Below are positions 9,140 to 16,825 of a stretch of 64,000 nt of DNA, one piece after another; within the stretch, counting starts at the first letter, position 1, and each line of letters starts with the position of its first letter. The position numbers and the translations under genes are program-made. Location of the stretch: positions 1-64,000 of the forward strand of contig JBBRBO010000008.1 of NCBI GenBank assembly GCA_038205805.1, written 5' to 3'. The stretch comes from JBBSBY01 sp038205805 (GTDB lineage Bacteria > Desulfobacterota > Desulfomonilia > Desulfomonilales > Desulfomonilaceae). Below the pieces are notes generated by a model. It had not been told where the DNA came from. It saw only the letters and a program-made list of their open reading frames with translations, and made no database searches.

Positions 9140-9594
9140 AACACACGAGCGCCCAAGCGTCATAAGCCGGGAAGAGGGACATCGGTTTCGGGGCGCGTAC
9201 GCCTGTAGCGTCCTCGTTAGCCGATAACCATGCAGGCGCGACCTATCGCGAACTCCTCATTCTTCAGTATCAAAGTATGCTCACACCACTGGTCATGGCG
9301 ACGCATCACGTCTGCGTATCGCGGCCTCCTTACAGACTCATCTCTCATGCTTTAGTGACTGATATTCCCTCTTCAGCTGACCGCCACAGATCCAAGACGC
9401 CCCTCGTTACGAGCGTGTTGCATTTTGTAATAGCATCCTCAAGACCGCTATAATGGGTGTTTTTCGAGACTGGCGCGATAAATAAAGCCAAAGCCCCGAA
9501 GAGACGTTACGGATTGCAACATATAGACTTCTCGCATCGAGCGGTTACGTATACCGAAATGCTGAAATTAAGTCTTCAAGCGGGTCTCGGGGTT
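9140..9594. other. Intergenic region upstream of the stress island
   Basis: No gene was found in about 455 bp. It contains a TTGCA-TTT-TGTAA partial palindrome (9418-9430) and a further GATTGCAACA at about 9513. Both are candidate activator sites upstream of the sigma-54-like promoter at 9595. Confidence 0.5.
9418..9430. promoter_or_regulatory. Candidate upstream activator site (TTGCA-N3-TGTAA)
   Basis: An imperfect palindrome about 170 bp upstream of a sigma-54-like promoter, at a distance typical of NtrC-type enhancers. A related sequence, TTGCATTATGAAA, occurs at 15625-15637 upstream of the second sigma-54-like promoter. It may be a site for the regulator encoded at 12652-14013; this is inference. 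Confidence 0.3.
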
Positions 9595-9610
9595 TGGCAC
9601 GATAATTGAT
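9595..9610 (+). promoter_or_regulatory. Sigma-54-type promoter (-24/-12)
   Basis: TGGCACG, four bases, then TTGAT: the -24 block is a perfect consensus and the -12 block differs only by A for C. Transcription would begin near 9621, before the ribosome site at 9639-9643 of the small helical protein. A sigma-54 activator gene is encoded 3 kb away. Confidence 0.65.
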
Positions 9611-9648
9611 ATATGAAAGCCAACACACGACGAAAACCGGAGGCCAAA

Positions 9649-9825
9649 ATGAAGACATGGATAGAAAGATTCGAAGCAATCGCAATGGCCGTAACCTTCG
9701 CAGAAAGAGGCGAGTGGGAAACAGCCGGCTTTTTCACGGACGGTGAAAAGACCAACGCCAGTGAGAAAGACTACGAGACCAAACGAGAAGAAAAAAGCCG
9801 CAGGCCCCGCGCATATCGCATGTAG
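9649..9825 (+). CDS. Small helical stress-island protein
   Basis: A 58-aa protein whose first 25 residues form an amphipathic helix (MKTWIERFEAIAMAVTFAER, then GEWETAGFF), followed by a highly charged Lys/Glu/Arg tail. ATG 9649 is preferred over the upstream in-frame ATG 9613. GGAGG lies 5 nt before it, and the sigma-54-like promoter would start transcription downstream of 9613. The helix pattern AE-x-GE recurs in the Usp-like protein at 15936, in the same cluster and behind the same promoter type. I do not recognise a function; a binding or adaptor role is a guess. Confidence 0.65.
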   Translation: MKTWIERFEAIAMAVTFAERGEWETAGFFTDGEKTNASEKDYETKREEKSRRPRAYRM

Positions 9826-9907
9826 TTCGCCGGCGCTTCACAAGGCCTCGTATCATGAATAGCGATAAGAGTGACAATTAGCACTTAAAATCATAGGGAG
9901 GTAATGT

Positions 9908-10228
9908 ATGGCCGCTCAACACGGCATTAGCAAAAAGAAACTGGTGATTAAGACAATCGCATTCGGAGCGCTCACCGCGGCAATGTATGCCGCTGTCTTC
10001 ACACACGCCAATGCAATCCTTGAAGTCTTTACACGTGGCGGCGCTTACGCTGCCTTACCTATTGCGACCGTATTCGCCTTCTCGTTCATTCACGGCACGT
10101 TCGCCTCAAATTTATGGTCAACTCTGGGCATAGACGCAATCATCAAACCGGCGACCAAGCGGCCGGAAGTGCGACCTGCACAAAGACCTGCGAAGAGACC
10201 TCGCGCTCGCTTGAGCATAAACGCATAG
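9908..10228 (+). CDS. Small membrane protein preceding the TauE-type exporter
   Basis: A 106-aa protein with two predicted membrane helices (about residues 14-36 and 46-66) and a very basic Pro/Arg/Lys tail (RPAQRPAKRPRAR) likely on the cytoplasmic side. A strong ribosome site (GGGAGG) lies 6 nt before the ATG. It is the second gene of the presumptive island 9649-11494 and precedes the TauE/SafE exporter, so a partner or assembly role is plausible but not shown. The family was not recognised with certainty. Confidence 0.7.
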   Translation: MAAQHGISKKKLVIKTIAFGALTAAMYAAVFTHANAILEVFTRGGAYAALPIATVFAFSFIHGTFASNLWSTLGIDAIIKPATKRPEVRPAQRPAKRPRARLSINA

Positions 10229-10326
10229 AGTTTACATCGGTTTTTTGGCACTACGAATATCCCAAGCGGCGACTTTCATCAAGCGCCCTGAAGACATAAT
10301 TTACATCGCCGGCGGGGAGTCAATCC

Positions 10327-10354
10327 GTGAGCGGACGCTTATCGTCCGCCTCAC
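10327..10354 (+). promoter_or_regulatory. Strong hairpin in the exporter leader
   Basis: GTGA-GCGGACG, loop CTTAT, then CGTCCGC-C-TCAC: eleven base pairs with one bulged C, about 50 nt before the exporter start codon. There is no U-tract, so it is more likely an mRNA processing, stability or translation element than a terminator. Confidence 0.5.
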
Positions 10355-10402
10355 CACACGATAGATTCGCTTTCTTCTCGGGCGGCATGGAGGAATTACA
10401 TA

Positions 10403-11494
10403 ATGCATGACTTGACACTAGAAGGACTCAAGTTCATTGACTTGACTTGGATTTCAGTATCGTTTCTCTTCATAGTGGGTTTCATCGGCGGCCTGGTTAG
10501 TGGATTTATTGGATCCGGGGGCGCTTTTGTGCTCACACCGGGCATGATGAGTTTGGGAGTGCCGGCGGCCGTGGCTGTGGCGACAAACATGTGCCACAAA
10601 TTTCCAAAAGCCATGGTGGGAGCTTACAAACGCTATAAGTACGGGCAAGTAGACCTAAAACTCGGTATCGTCATGGCTATTTCAGCTTCCGTTGGTGTCC
10701 AAGGCGGCATCATGATTCAGGAAATAATCCTCACTAAATGGGGCGAAGCGGGTTCCAACCTCTACGTGAGCCTCTGCTTTGTGGCGGTCCTTGTCTTAGT
10801 CGGCGGATACGTATTCTATGACGCCTGGACGAGTTCCAAGTCCAATCTTGGCGATCAGGTTTCCAAATTGGCCTTGCGGCTCCAGAAGATTAATCTGCCG
10901 CCTATGATTCACTTCAAGACTGCCAACGTGACCATCTCTTTGTGGTTCACCATTCCCGTCGGCTTGGCCACTGGTATGCTTGCGGCGACAATCGCAGTCG
11001 GCGGCTTCGTGGGCGTTCCCGGCATGATCTATGTCGTAGGCGCATCCGGCTTGATCTCATCCGCTACGGAACTCGTGATCGCTTTCATCATGGGTCTGGG
11101 CGGCTCGATAAAGTGGGCGGTTCATGGAATGGTGGACATTAGGCTCACACTCATCATCTTGGCCGGCTCATTGCTCGGCGTGCAATTAGGCGCCATCGGC
11201 ACCACCTATGTCAAAGAGCACATGATCAAAGTGGTTATGGGAACCATCATGGTTATCGTGGCCGTCAGCAGAGCACTCGCAGTGCCTAAGTATCTGGTCC
11301 AACTGGACATCATTTCGATGAACGCAACCGTCGTTACGTATATGACCCAGGCGAGCTTCATCATCATGTGTCTGGCACTCAGCATCGGCGCAGTTATCAT
11401 CCTTGGCGCCATGTGGAAGGGCTATCGGGCCTCTAAGGCGGAAGAAGCGGCTTTCGCTCTACCTCTCGCCGAAGAAAGCTACGAACACGTATAA
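10403..11494 (+). CDS. TauE/SafE-family exporter (sulfite/organosulfonate type)
   Basis: An inner-membrane permease of 363 aa with about eight or nine helices. The family signature appears in both halves: FIGGLVSGFIGSGGAFVLTP (residues 28-47) with GVPAAVAVATNM, and a repeat in the second half (GLATGMLAATIAVGGFVGVPG). Relatives export sulfite, sulfoacetate or other small anions; the substrate here is not determined by sequence. GGAGGA lies 8 nt before the ATG, and a strong hairpin lies further upstream. A terminator follows at 11532. Neighbouring Usp genes, a sigma-54 activator and a kinase suggest stress-responsive control. Confidence 0.88.
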   Translation: MHDLTLEGLKFIDLTWISVSFLFIVGFIGGLVSGFIGSGGAFVLTPGMMSLGVPAAVAVATNMCHKFPKAMVGAYKRYKYGQVDLKLGIVMAISASVGVQGGIMIQEIILTKWGEAGSNLYVSLCFVAVLVLVGGYVFYDAWTSSKSNLGDQVSKLALRLQKINLPPMIHFKTANVTISLWFTIPVGLATGMLAATIAVGGFVGVPGMIYVVGASGLISSATELVIAFIMGLGGSIKWAVHGMVDIRLTLIILAGSLLGVQLGAIGTTYVKEHMIKVVMGTIMVIVAVSRALAVPKYLVQLDIISMNATVVTYMTQASFIIMCLALSIGAVIILGAMWKGYRASKAEEAAFALPLAEESYEHV

Positions 11495-11531
11495 GCTGCA
11501 TTTTGCGGCGTAACTTCCGCAACGGGATCTC

Positions 11532-11565
11532 ACAAGGGAGCCTTCCTTCAAGAAGGGTCCCTTGT
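11532..11565 (+). terminator. Intrinsic-terminator-like hairpin after the exporter gene
   Basis: ACAAGGGA pairs with TCCCTTGT around an inner TTC/GAA arm, followed by a T-rich TTGTGTTT. It lies 38 nt after the exporter stop and separates it from the double-Usp gene. Confidence 0.7.
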
Positions 11566-11694
11566 TGTGTTTCGAAACAGCGGTTGCATGGTGAGCTTAG
11601 ACATCGAACGGTTGCTTCCAAGTCCGGAATAGTCGAAACTTCACTGGACAAATACGCGAGCCGTCGATGAAAGGCCCGCTTTAAGGAGCGTTGC

Positions 11695-12543
11695 ATGAAA
11701 GTATTGGTTGCCGTGGATAAAGGCCCGGAATCGCATATGGCCTTGGCGTACGCCTGTCACCTGATGGAACATTTTGACGCGGAAATTCATGCCGTGTATG
11801 TCAAACCGCAGGATCTTGAGATTGCTTCTGATAGCTTCTATGCTCCCTTTTTCTCGAAAGACGGGCTCCAGGAGTGGTTACGGGATGATCTGGAGCACAT
11901 GCAAAAGAGCACTGAGGACACCTGTCGCCATTGTCTGGCCGGTCGCGTTCCTTGCACACCTTTGGTGGTGAGCGGTGACCCGGCGGAGGAAATCCTCTTC
12001 AGCGCCCGCGAAGGTGATTACGACATGATCGTCATGGGATCACACGGGCATTCGGCGCTGAGGGGCTTTCTTGTGGGGGCCGTTCACGCAAAGGTCCTGT
12101 TGCATACCCGACGGCCGGTGCTCCTGGTGCGGGATTACCGAGAGATCAATAGTGTGCTCATCGTCTACCGCGGCTCGCAATGCGATCAAGACGCCATACG
12201 ATTTGTCGGCCCACTCCTCGCGCGTAAGAATCCCAAGATCACGGTGCTGAGTATTAATGAGCGAGATCGTCCCGCAGACCCTGAGATTCCTCAGATGGAT
12301 TTAACGCTCATAGAGCGGACGCTGGCGCAGTATGGTCACAAACCCGATATTCGGATGGTTAACGGCGACTATGTTGATGAAACTCTCAAAGAGGTCAACC
12401 GAATCCCGTACGATCTTCTCGTGCTCGGCGCCCATGCCCACGAGAAGGGAAAACTCTTCCGTGTGATAAGCGATGAAGCGCTCAATGTGGTCCGCTCAAC
12501 GACGAGGCCGGCCCTCATCTTCCGCGACAAGGGAGAGACATGA
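11695..12543 (+). CDS. Tandem universal stress protein (two UspA domains)
   Basis: A cytoplasmic 282-aa protein of two Usp folds. The first (about 1-145) starts KVLVAVDKGPESHMAL and ends with the nucleotide-loop pattern MGSHGHSALRGFLVGAV plus a VLLVRD strand, suggesting ATP binding. The second (about 150-280) begins SVLIVYRGSQ and keeps LGAHAHEKGKLFRVISDEA, a weaker version of the loop. AAGGAG lies 6 nt before the ATG. It lies between the exporter and the convergent sigma-54 regulator, so it is probably part of the same stress response. Confidence 0.9.
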   Translation: MKVLVAVDKGPESHMALAYACHLMEHFDAEIHAVYVKPQDLEIASDSFYAPFFSKDGLQEWLRDDLEHMQKSTEDTCRHCLAGRVPCTPLVVSGDPAEEILFSAREGDYDMIVMGSHGHSALRGFLVGAVHAKVLLHTRRPVLLVRDYREINSVLIVYRGSQCDQDAIRFVGPLLARKNPKITVLSINERDRPADPEIPQMDLTLIERTLAQYGHKPDIRMVNGDYVDETLKEVNRIPYDLLVLGAHAHEKGKLFRVISDEALNVVRSTTRPALIFRDKGET

Positions 12544-12651
12544 AATGCGGTCGGCTGAATCCGATTGTTTGATAGGCTTGCATTGTGGCGCTACCGCGAA
12601 GCGTCGAGGGCGTCACCTCTGAACCGAAGACATTCGCCCTGAAGACGCGCA

Positions 12652-14013
12652 TTATTCCAAGTTGTAGCGCTTTATTTTTCGCCAGAGCGACACCCTGTCG
12701 ATCCCGAGCGTTTCGGCGGCCAAGCTTCTGTTGCCGTTCGTTTCCTCGAGCACTCGCTTGATGTATTCCACTTCCTGTTCTTCCAGGGTTGGGAGCCTGC
12801 CGTCCTTGCGACGATACGTGGTGATTTGGAACTGTCGAATATCGTCGGGTAGATGTTCGGGCTCGATGTCGCCGTCCGATACGAGAGCAAGGCCGCGCTC
12901 GATGATGTTTTCCAATTCCCTGATGTTGCCGGGGAAATCGTAATTACTGAGGATCTCGGCGGCTTCCTTTGAAAGACGAGCGGGCCGACGCCCCATTCTC
13001 GCTGAATGTTTATCGAGAAAGTAATGGGCAAGCAACGGAATATCGCCTTTGCGTTCGGATAGGGGCGGGAGCGCCAACGAGACTACATTCAGACGATAGT
13101 AAAGGTCCTTGCGAAAATCGTTGCTCTGCATGGCTTCTTGGAGATTGCGGTTTGTCGCGGCCACAAATCGCACGTCCACATTGAGGGTGTTAGTTCCGCC
13201 GACACGCATCATCACCCTTTCCTGGATCACCCGCAGGAGTTTTACCTGCATATTGGGCGACATTTCGGCGATCTCGTCGAGAAACAGGGTTCCCCCCTTG
13301 GCCAATTCGATAATTCCGGGCTTAGTAGCGTGCGCGCCGGTGTATGATCCCTTTTCATGGCCAAAAAGCTCGTTGCTGAGCAGTTCTTCGCTGAAAACGC
13401 CGCAGTTTACGGCCATGAATGGGCCGGCGACGCGCTTGCTTTTTTCGTGGATAAACCCGGCGAGGAGTTCCTTGCCCGTCCCTGATTCCCCTTGGATCAG
13501 CACATTACAGTCTGTCTGAGCCACCTGTGCCGCAGTCTTGAGAATCTTAGTCATAGCGGCGTCTTTGGTCACAATCTTTGTGGACCCTGACTCCTTGAGG
13601 CGCTGAAGATCCTCCTTGAGCTGCACATTCTCATGCTTAAGGGTTACCTTTTCCACGGCTTCACGGACAACCTTGCGGACCTCATCAATACGATAGGGCT
13701 TGGCAACGTAATGGTAGGCGCCGTTCTTCATGGCCTCTATTGCGGTGTCCACTGTGGCATGCCCGGTTATCATGATGACTTCGGTGGCGGGATGCAGGCG
13801 CTTGACTTCCAGTAGGATCGCCATTCCATCCACCTTTTCCATCTTAAGGTCCGTGAGCACGACATCGAAGGTCTCGTTGCGCACCAGCTCCATGGCCTTG
13901 ACGCCGGTATCAGCCGTAACGATTTCGCCTGCTTGCTTTTTGAGAATGTGTTCCAGATTCGAGAGCGCCAATTCTTCGTCATCGACGATCAGGATTCGCG
14001 GGGAATCTATCAT
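12652..14013 (-). CDS. Sigma-54-dependent response regulator (NtrC/ZraR type)
   Basis: A transcription activator of 453 aa with three domains. The receiver is residues 5-121, with DDE 11-13 and phospho-acceptor Asp55 in LTDLKMEK. The AAA+ sigma-54 activation domain is about 145-385, with Walker A GESGTGKE at 175-182. The C-terminal Fis-type helix-turn-helix reads SLAAETLGIDRVSLWRKIKRY. The sigma-54 contact loop reads GSYTGA instead of the usual GAFTGA. Its start overlaps the kinase stop by 4 nt, so the two are translationally coupled. The receiver is strikingly like the one inside the Lon-type protease at 16826. Likely targets are the sigma-54-like promoters at 9595 and 15896. Confidence 0.95.
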   Translation of the reverse strand: MIDSPRILIVDDEELALSNLEHILKKQAGEIVTADTGVKAMELVRNETFDVVLTDLKMEKVDGMAILLEVKRLHPATEVIMITGHATVDTAIEAMKNGAYHYVAKPYRIDEVRKVVREAVEKVTLKHENVQLKEDLQRLKESGSTKIVTKDAAMTKILKTAAQVAQTDCNVLIQGESGTGKELLAGFIHEKSKRVAGPFMAVNCGVFSEELLSNELFGHEKGSYTGAHATKPGIIELAKGGTLFLDEIAEMSPNMQVKLLRVIQERVMMRVGGTNTLNVDVRFVAATNRNLQEAMQSNDFRKDLYYRLNVVSLALPPLSERKGDIPLLAHYFLDKHSARMGRRPARLSKEAAEILSNYDFPGNIRELENIIERGLALVSDGDIEPEHLPDDIRQFQITTYRRKDGRLPTLEEQEVEYIKRVLEETNGNRSLAAETLGIDRVSLWRKIKRYNLE

Positions 14014-15443
14014 GAGGGCGACTCCACGTCCTCAGGAATTTGCACCGTAAATACCGCGCCCTGACCCTCTTCGCTGTCCACCCGCACGGTACCGCCGTGC
14101 CGAACGATAATGTCGTGAGTGATGAAGAGGCCCAGTCCCGTGCCGTGACCCACGTCCTTTGTCGTGAAAAACGGATCGAAGATGCGCTTTCTGTCTTGTT
14201 CGGAGATTCCCTTGCCTGAGTCTCTGATGCGGACTTGCACTCCGCCGTTGGCAGTCTCTTTGGCCGTGATTTTCACAAAACCCTCTCCGTCGATCGCCTG
14301 CACCGCATTGGAAATAAGGTTCATAAAGGCCTGCTGCATACGCTGCTTGTCTGCGCACACCGTCAGGCTCTCGTCTATTTCTGTGGTTACCTGAACTGAG
14401 GCTGGTATTTGGCCGTGGAGCAAGCTCAAGGTCTTCTCAAGGGCGTGTTTCACGTTGAAACACTCTTTGGCGAATTCCCTATTCCGTGAGAACTCGAGCA
14501 GGTTGCGAACAATTTCGCGGGCTTTGTCCACCTGCTCCAGCACCTTACGAAGCAGGTTCTTTTGCCAATCTTTGTCCGCATCGTCGAGTTCCTCAATGAG
14601 AATTTCACAGGACGAGGAGATGTTGGACAGCGGATTGTTTACCTCGTGGGCCACGCCGGCCAGCATGGTCCCTAATGAAGCGAGTTTCTTCGATTCGACC
14701 AGTTGTTCCTCACGGACCTTGAGCTGCATGGCCATCCTGTTGAATGAATCGAATATTTCTCGAATTTCCTTTTCAGGTGGTAAATTTTCTATGGGCTCAA
14801 AATGGCCAAGCGCAATTCTGCGAGTGCTTTCGCCCAAGCGCCGCAAAGGTCGTAAAACCTTCGAAAAGAGAAATGTCGCCGTGCTCATGAGTCCCAGCGC
14901 CACCATTGCGAAGGCCACGAGCTGCAAGCGCATGGTGGTTTCAAGTGTTTCCTTGATGGATTGCCTTTTCTTGCGAATGACGTTTTCTGAAAAGTTAATA
15001 AGCGCTGAACCGTGTTTACGTATCTTGGATTCGTACTCGACACGTTCCGCGGGCGTCTGAGGGCACGTTTCGGCGCGCGTTTCCTTTGCGCAAAGAGAAA
15101 TCAGATCTCCGTATGCGTCGAGGCTGCTCTGGAACTCCGTAACCTTTTCGGGAGAGGATAATTCCTTAATTTTCAGTGAGTTCTTATCGAGAAGTTCTTT
15201 CACTCGTTGCAGGTGATACAAGGCCGTGTTGAGAGATTGATCGTCGGCGTACAGAAAGTAGTTCTTCTCAAACCGTCGAATCTCCAGCACGGATTCCTCA
15301 AGCTTGCTCACATCTTCCAAGTAGCCGATTTTGTCTTCTAATCGGTGCATGAAATAGAAGGCCCCGAAGAGAGTGGCCCCCATGAGAATTGCCAGCGCTA
15401 CCATAGAGGTAATAACTTTGTAACGTATACTCAACACGGCCAT
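14010..15443 (-). CDS. Membrane sensor histidine kinase
   Basis: A 477-aa kinase. Membrane helices lie at about 11-32 and 174-196 around a mostly helical periplasmic sensor (four-helix-bundle character, two Cys). HAMP follows at about 195-247. The dimerisation helix has phospho-acceptor His266 (GVAHEVNNPLSN). The ATPase domain has N (NLISNAVQAI), G1 (DSGKGIS) and G2 (GHGTGLGLFI) boxes. It is the first gene of a two-gene operon with the sigma-54 regulator (ATGA overlap). The stimulus is unknown; the neighbourhood suggests envelope, sulfur-anion or energy stress. Confidence 0.95.
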   Translation of the reverse strand: MAVLSIRYKVITSMVALAILMGATLFGAFYFMHRLEDKIGYLEDVSKLEESVLEIRRFEKNYFLYADDQSLNTALYHLQRVKELLDKNSLKIKELSSPEKVTEFQSSLDAYGDLISLCAKETRAETCPQTPAERVEYESKIRKHGSALINFSENVIRKKRQSIKETLETTMRLQLVAFAMVALGLMSTATFLFSKVLRPLRRLGESTRRIALGHFEPIENLPPEKEIREIFDSFNRMAMQLKVREEQLVESKKLASLGTMLAGVAHEVNNPLSNISSSCEILIEELDDADKDWQKNLLRKVLEQVDKAREIVRNLLEFSRNREFAKECFNVKHALEKTLSLLHGQIPASVQVTTEIDESLTVCADKQRMQQAFMNLISNAVQAIDGEGFVKITAKETANGGVQVRIRDSGKGISEQDRKRIFDPFFTTKDVGHGTGLGLFITHDIIVRHGGTVRVDSEEGQGAVFTVQIPEDVESPS

Positions 15444-15624
15444 GCTATCAGGCTCCTATGCGAGAGTGGACAACGGCTGTTTTGTTCCTGCAACGGTCGC
15501 CGGCCGACCCTGTGCATGCGTTGGTCTCAATCTCTGAGCGCATCTTGTGCGTAGATCCGGCGCGAAACGCTTCTCAGATTCGTCACATCTTACGGTAGCC
15601 GCCATACGTTTGCGTAGGCTATAG

Positions 15625-15659
15625 TTGCATTATGAAACTACCTGTTGTGAGACGCAACA
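15625..15659. promoter_or_regulatory. Candidate activator sites upstream of the second Usp-like gene
   Basis: TTGCATTATGAAA (15625-15637) resembles the motif at 9418. Next to it is TGTTG-N7-CAACA (15643-15659). They lie in the 490-bp gap between the divergent kinase and Usp-like genes, about 240-270 bp upstream of the sigma-54-like promoter. The rest of the gap shows no gene. Confidence 0.3.
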
Positions 15660-15895
15660 ACCATTTCCATTAGGCGCATTATTCTTTCGCAGTCCGGGCT
15701 GTATGCTTGTTGTGTCGTCAAATAACACGCCGCCGGGGCAACCGGCTGCTGTGAAGGCGCACGTGCGTCCCTTCAGGAAAAACGCATGCTGCGCTGTTTA
15801 ACAATGAAGCGTGCACTGGAAAGTATATTGGAGGCTCATCTGCCGTATGTGCATCCATGGTCCTTCTGTGAAATGGTTGCAAATTCCGTACTGGC

Positions 15896-15911
15896 CGGCT
15901 CACTCTTTGCA
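15896..15911 (+). promoter_or_regulatory. Sigma-54-type promoter (-24/-12)
   Basis: CCGGCTC followed by TTTGCA, with GG (15897-98) and GC (15909-10) 12 bases apart as required. The -24 block is a little off consensus and the -12 block is good. Transcription would begin near 15921, directly before the ribosome site at 15924-15930, giving a very short leader. Confidence 0.5.
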
Positions 15912-15935
15912 TACCTTTCGCCCGAGGTGATCAAT

Positions 15936-16559
15936 ATGAAAAGAAAAGCGGAACCCGTTACACATTGCCAAAAGACCATAGATGAAAACATAGATACTGC
16001 GCCGGGTTCGGCAAAACAGCGGTCACAGGCGCCTACCGCTGAAAAGCCCTCTTTTTTTCAGAAGCTCCAAAGGAGTATGGCGGCCATAGCATATGCGGAA
16101 ATGGGCGAGCACGCCGCCGCGACGCAGCTCCTAGATCCGCCCCCTGAGTCCAAGGCTGTTCTCCTCGTGATAGACGGGGAAGAGCCCGACCCGGCAAGCT
16201 TCACGTATGCGCTCAATCTCTGCCGTAGAAACGGCAACACGCTCGATATACTCCACGTTCTTCCTTCGTCGGCCACACGCAAGGTCTCCCGTGCGCGAGA
16301 GGCTCTCGACGAACTTCTTCCCGCCGTCAACGAGGCCAAGGTTCCGTTTCGGCTTACGCTCAAGAAGGGAGACATTCATAAGGAAATCATCGACTACGTC
16401 AACGAAAATCACAGGATTACCATGGTCATTTTAGATTCCTGCCGTGAGCGTCCAACCGGCGCAGCGGCCAAGGAGCGAACCACATTTGCGGAAGCGCTTG
16501 CCCGACGACTGGCGGTTCCCTTGTCCATGGTGAGGCCCAAGAGTCCGACACCGGCCTAG
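15936..16559 (+). CDS. Usp-like protein with N-terminal helical motif
   Basis: A 207-aa protein. Residues about 1-40 are charged and disordered-looking. Residues about 42-65 carry the helix FFQKLQRSMAAIAYAEMGE, which matches the small protein at 9649. Residues about 75-205 form one Usp-like domain (AVLLVIDGEE; LDILHVLP; TLKKGDIHKEIIDYV; VILDS). The usual Gly-rich nucleotide loop is not evident, so ATP binding is doubtful. ATG 15936 was chosen over 15786 because GAGGTGA lies 5 nt upstream and the sigma-54-like promoter lies inside the longer frame. Confidence 0.8.
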   Translation: MKRKAEPVTHCQKTIDENIDTAPGSAKQRSQAPTAEKPSFFQKLQRSMAAIAYAEMGEHAAATQLLDPPPESKAVLLVIDGEEPDPASFTYALNLCRRNGNTLDILHVLPSSATRKVSRAREALDELLPAVNEAKVPFRLTLKKGDIHKEIIDYVNENHRITMVILDSCRERPTGAAAKERTTFAEALARRLAVPLSMVRPKSPTPA

Positions 16560-16825
16560 CCGCGCTATCCACCAATAAAAAAGAACACATTCATCCACAG
16601 ATTTCGGAGATGCACGAGACAGTTTTAGCTCGCTTGTGAGAGAGACAGGGACACAAGAATCGTCAGGCCCAACCCCCTGTGCCAACCGAAGCGGGGACAT
16701 TACGGCTTCCCTTCCGAGACCCGCGATTATCGACATGTCATCCCCGAGGGACAAAGTCGTCATTGCCCACCGGCGTTATCATGCACTATAGTGCTTCCAT
16801 CACTCCATCGGAATGCGAGACGCGA

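Noticed and set aside
10246..10262. Sigma-54 promoter before the exporter gene
   Set aside because: TGGCAC is present, but the correctly spaced -12 element reads ATAT instead of TTGC.
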